A DNA stretch of 6,379 nt from an uncultured Lachnospiraceae bacterium (lineage in GTDB: Bacteria; Bacillota; Clostridia; Lachnospirales; Lachnospiraceae): the NCBI GenBank assembly GCA_937877165.1, contig CALEFO010000186.1, forward strand, positions 1 through 6,379, read 5' to 3'. Within the stretch, counting starts at the first letter, position 1. Each line of letters begins with the position of its first letter. Made by a program: the position numbers and the translations under genes. The notes under the pieces are model-generated. The model did not search any database and was not told the DNA's origin. It worked only from the letters and a program-made list of their open reading frames with translations. Below are positions 6,244-6,379 of this stretch, in pieces.

Positions 6244-6379
6244 CTAATTTTCCTCTTCCTGCTTCATTTCCAGGATCCGGTCCTTCAATCCGGAGTAACG
6301 CGTATACTGACTCAGATTCTGCTCCATTCTGCGGGAGACTGTTGCCAGAATGGAGCAGAATCGGAGTAACGCGTATACT
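6244..6379 (-). CDS. C-terminal fragment of upstream gene, possibly RecD2-like helicase
   Basis: An open frame enters from the window edge and stops at TAG 6244-6246. The last residues include MEQNLSQYTRYSGLKDRI and a charged end (KQEEEN). The pattern M..N.....RYSGL..R resembles the extreme C-terminus of clostridial RecD2-type (RecD/TraA) helicases, which I recall often lying directly upstream of comF; this is from memory and untested. RecD2 unwinds DNA with 5'-3' polarity in repair. The part beyond about 6346 (translated ahead of the ATVSRRM segment) does not look like the motif VI region (TAITRA..., VVG) expected there, and coincides with a perfect fold-back and a direct repeat, so those codons may be artefactual or rearranged. 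Only about 45 codons are visible. Any protein with this tail could fit. Confidence 0.4.
   Translation of the reverse strand, partial: VYALLRFCSILATVSRRMEQNLSQYTRYSGLKDRILEMKQEEEN
6291..6308. repeat. Direct repeat, copy 1 (18 bp)
   Basis: CGGAGTAACGCGTATACT, identical to 6362-6379. This copy lies inside the codons for QYTRYSG of the upstream gene, so it is the likely original. The sequence is itself nearly palindromic (AGTA and TACT around ACGCGT, offset by one base). Confidence 0.85.
6315..6362. repeat. Perfect 17 bp inverted repeat with 14-base spacer
   Basis: GATTCTGCTCCATTCTG (6315-6331) is the exact reverse complement of 6346-6362, with a 14-base spacer. No T-run follows on either strand, so it is not an intrinsic terminator. 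It lies inside the open frame of the upstream gene next to the window edge. Together with the direct repeat it looks like a fold-back product rather than a regulatory hairpin. Confidence 0.85.
6362..6379. repeat. Direct repeat, copy 2 (18 bp, at window edge)
   Basis: Exact second copy of 6291-6308, ending on the last base of the window, so the true repeat may extend further. It is read in a different frame from copy 1 (VYALLR instead of YTRYSG), which suggests it is not a coding duplication. Confidence 0.85.

Noticed and set aside
6315..6362. Intrinsic terminator at the perfect 17 bp inverted repeat
   Set aside because: There is no T-run on either strand and it lies inside an open reading frame. 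A fold-back origin explains it better.

Overview
The window is a compact, single-strand gene block from a Gram-positive Clostridia-type (Firmicutes) genome. All genes read on the minus strand, so the transcript runs from high to low coordinates. The core is the conserved Firmicutes c-di-AMP/cell-wall module cdaA-cdaR(ybbR)-glmM. The GGGAGG-type Shine-Dalgarno sites, roughly balanced base composition, and an upstream comF plus a probable recD2-like helicase tail point to a Lachnospiraceae-like gut clostridium. The family placement is inference from gene order and protein style, not a measured phylogeny.

In transcription order: (1) 6379-6244, the last codons of an upstream gene, probably a RecD2-type helicase, whose outermost part is disturbed by a fold-back and direct repeat at the window edge; (2) 6212-5406, a ComF/ComFC-family zinc-ribbon phosphoribosyltransferase-fold protein; (3) 5403-5005, an unrecognised small protein with two membrane helices; (4) 4998-3826, an unrecognised polytopic membrane protein with a Tyr/Asp motif and a long acidic cytoplasmic-looking tail; (5) 3759-2890, CdaA diadenylate cyclase; (6) 2900-1533, CdaR/YbbR, the membrane-anchored regulator of CdaA; (7) 1422-70, GlmM phosphoglucosamine mutase.

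Spacing is tight: a 31 bp gap (to the preferred GTG start), then 2 bp, 6 bp, 66 bp, and an 11 bp overlap. The exception is the 110 bp cdaR-glmM gap. It holds two consecutive stem-loops, the second abutting the glmM ribosome binding site, and is the only good candidate for regulated expression inside the block.

Functionally, CdaA makes c-di-AMP from ATP at the membrane, CdaR binds and modulates it, and GlmM makes glucosamine-1-phosphate for UDP-GlcNAc and peptidoglycan and is known in other Firmicutes to bind and inhibit CdaA. The two uncharacterised membrane proteins sit directly upstream and look co-transcribed, which makes them the best candidates for undescribed parts of this signalling/envelope module. 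No stretch longer than 300 bases lacks a gene. No mobile element, CRISPR array, tRNA or rRNA was seen.
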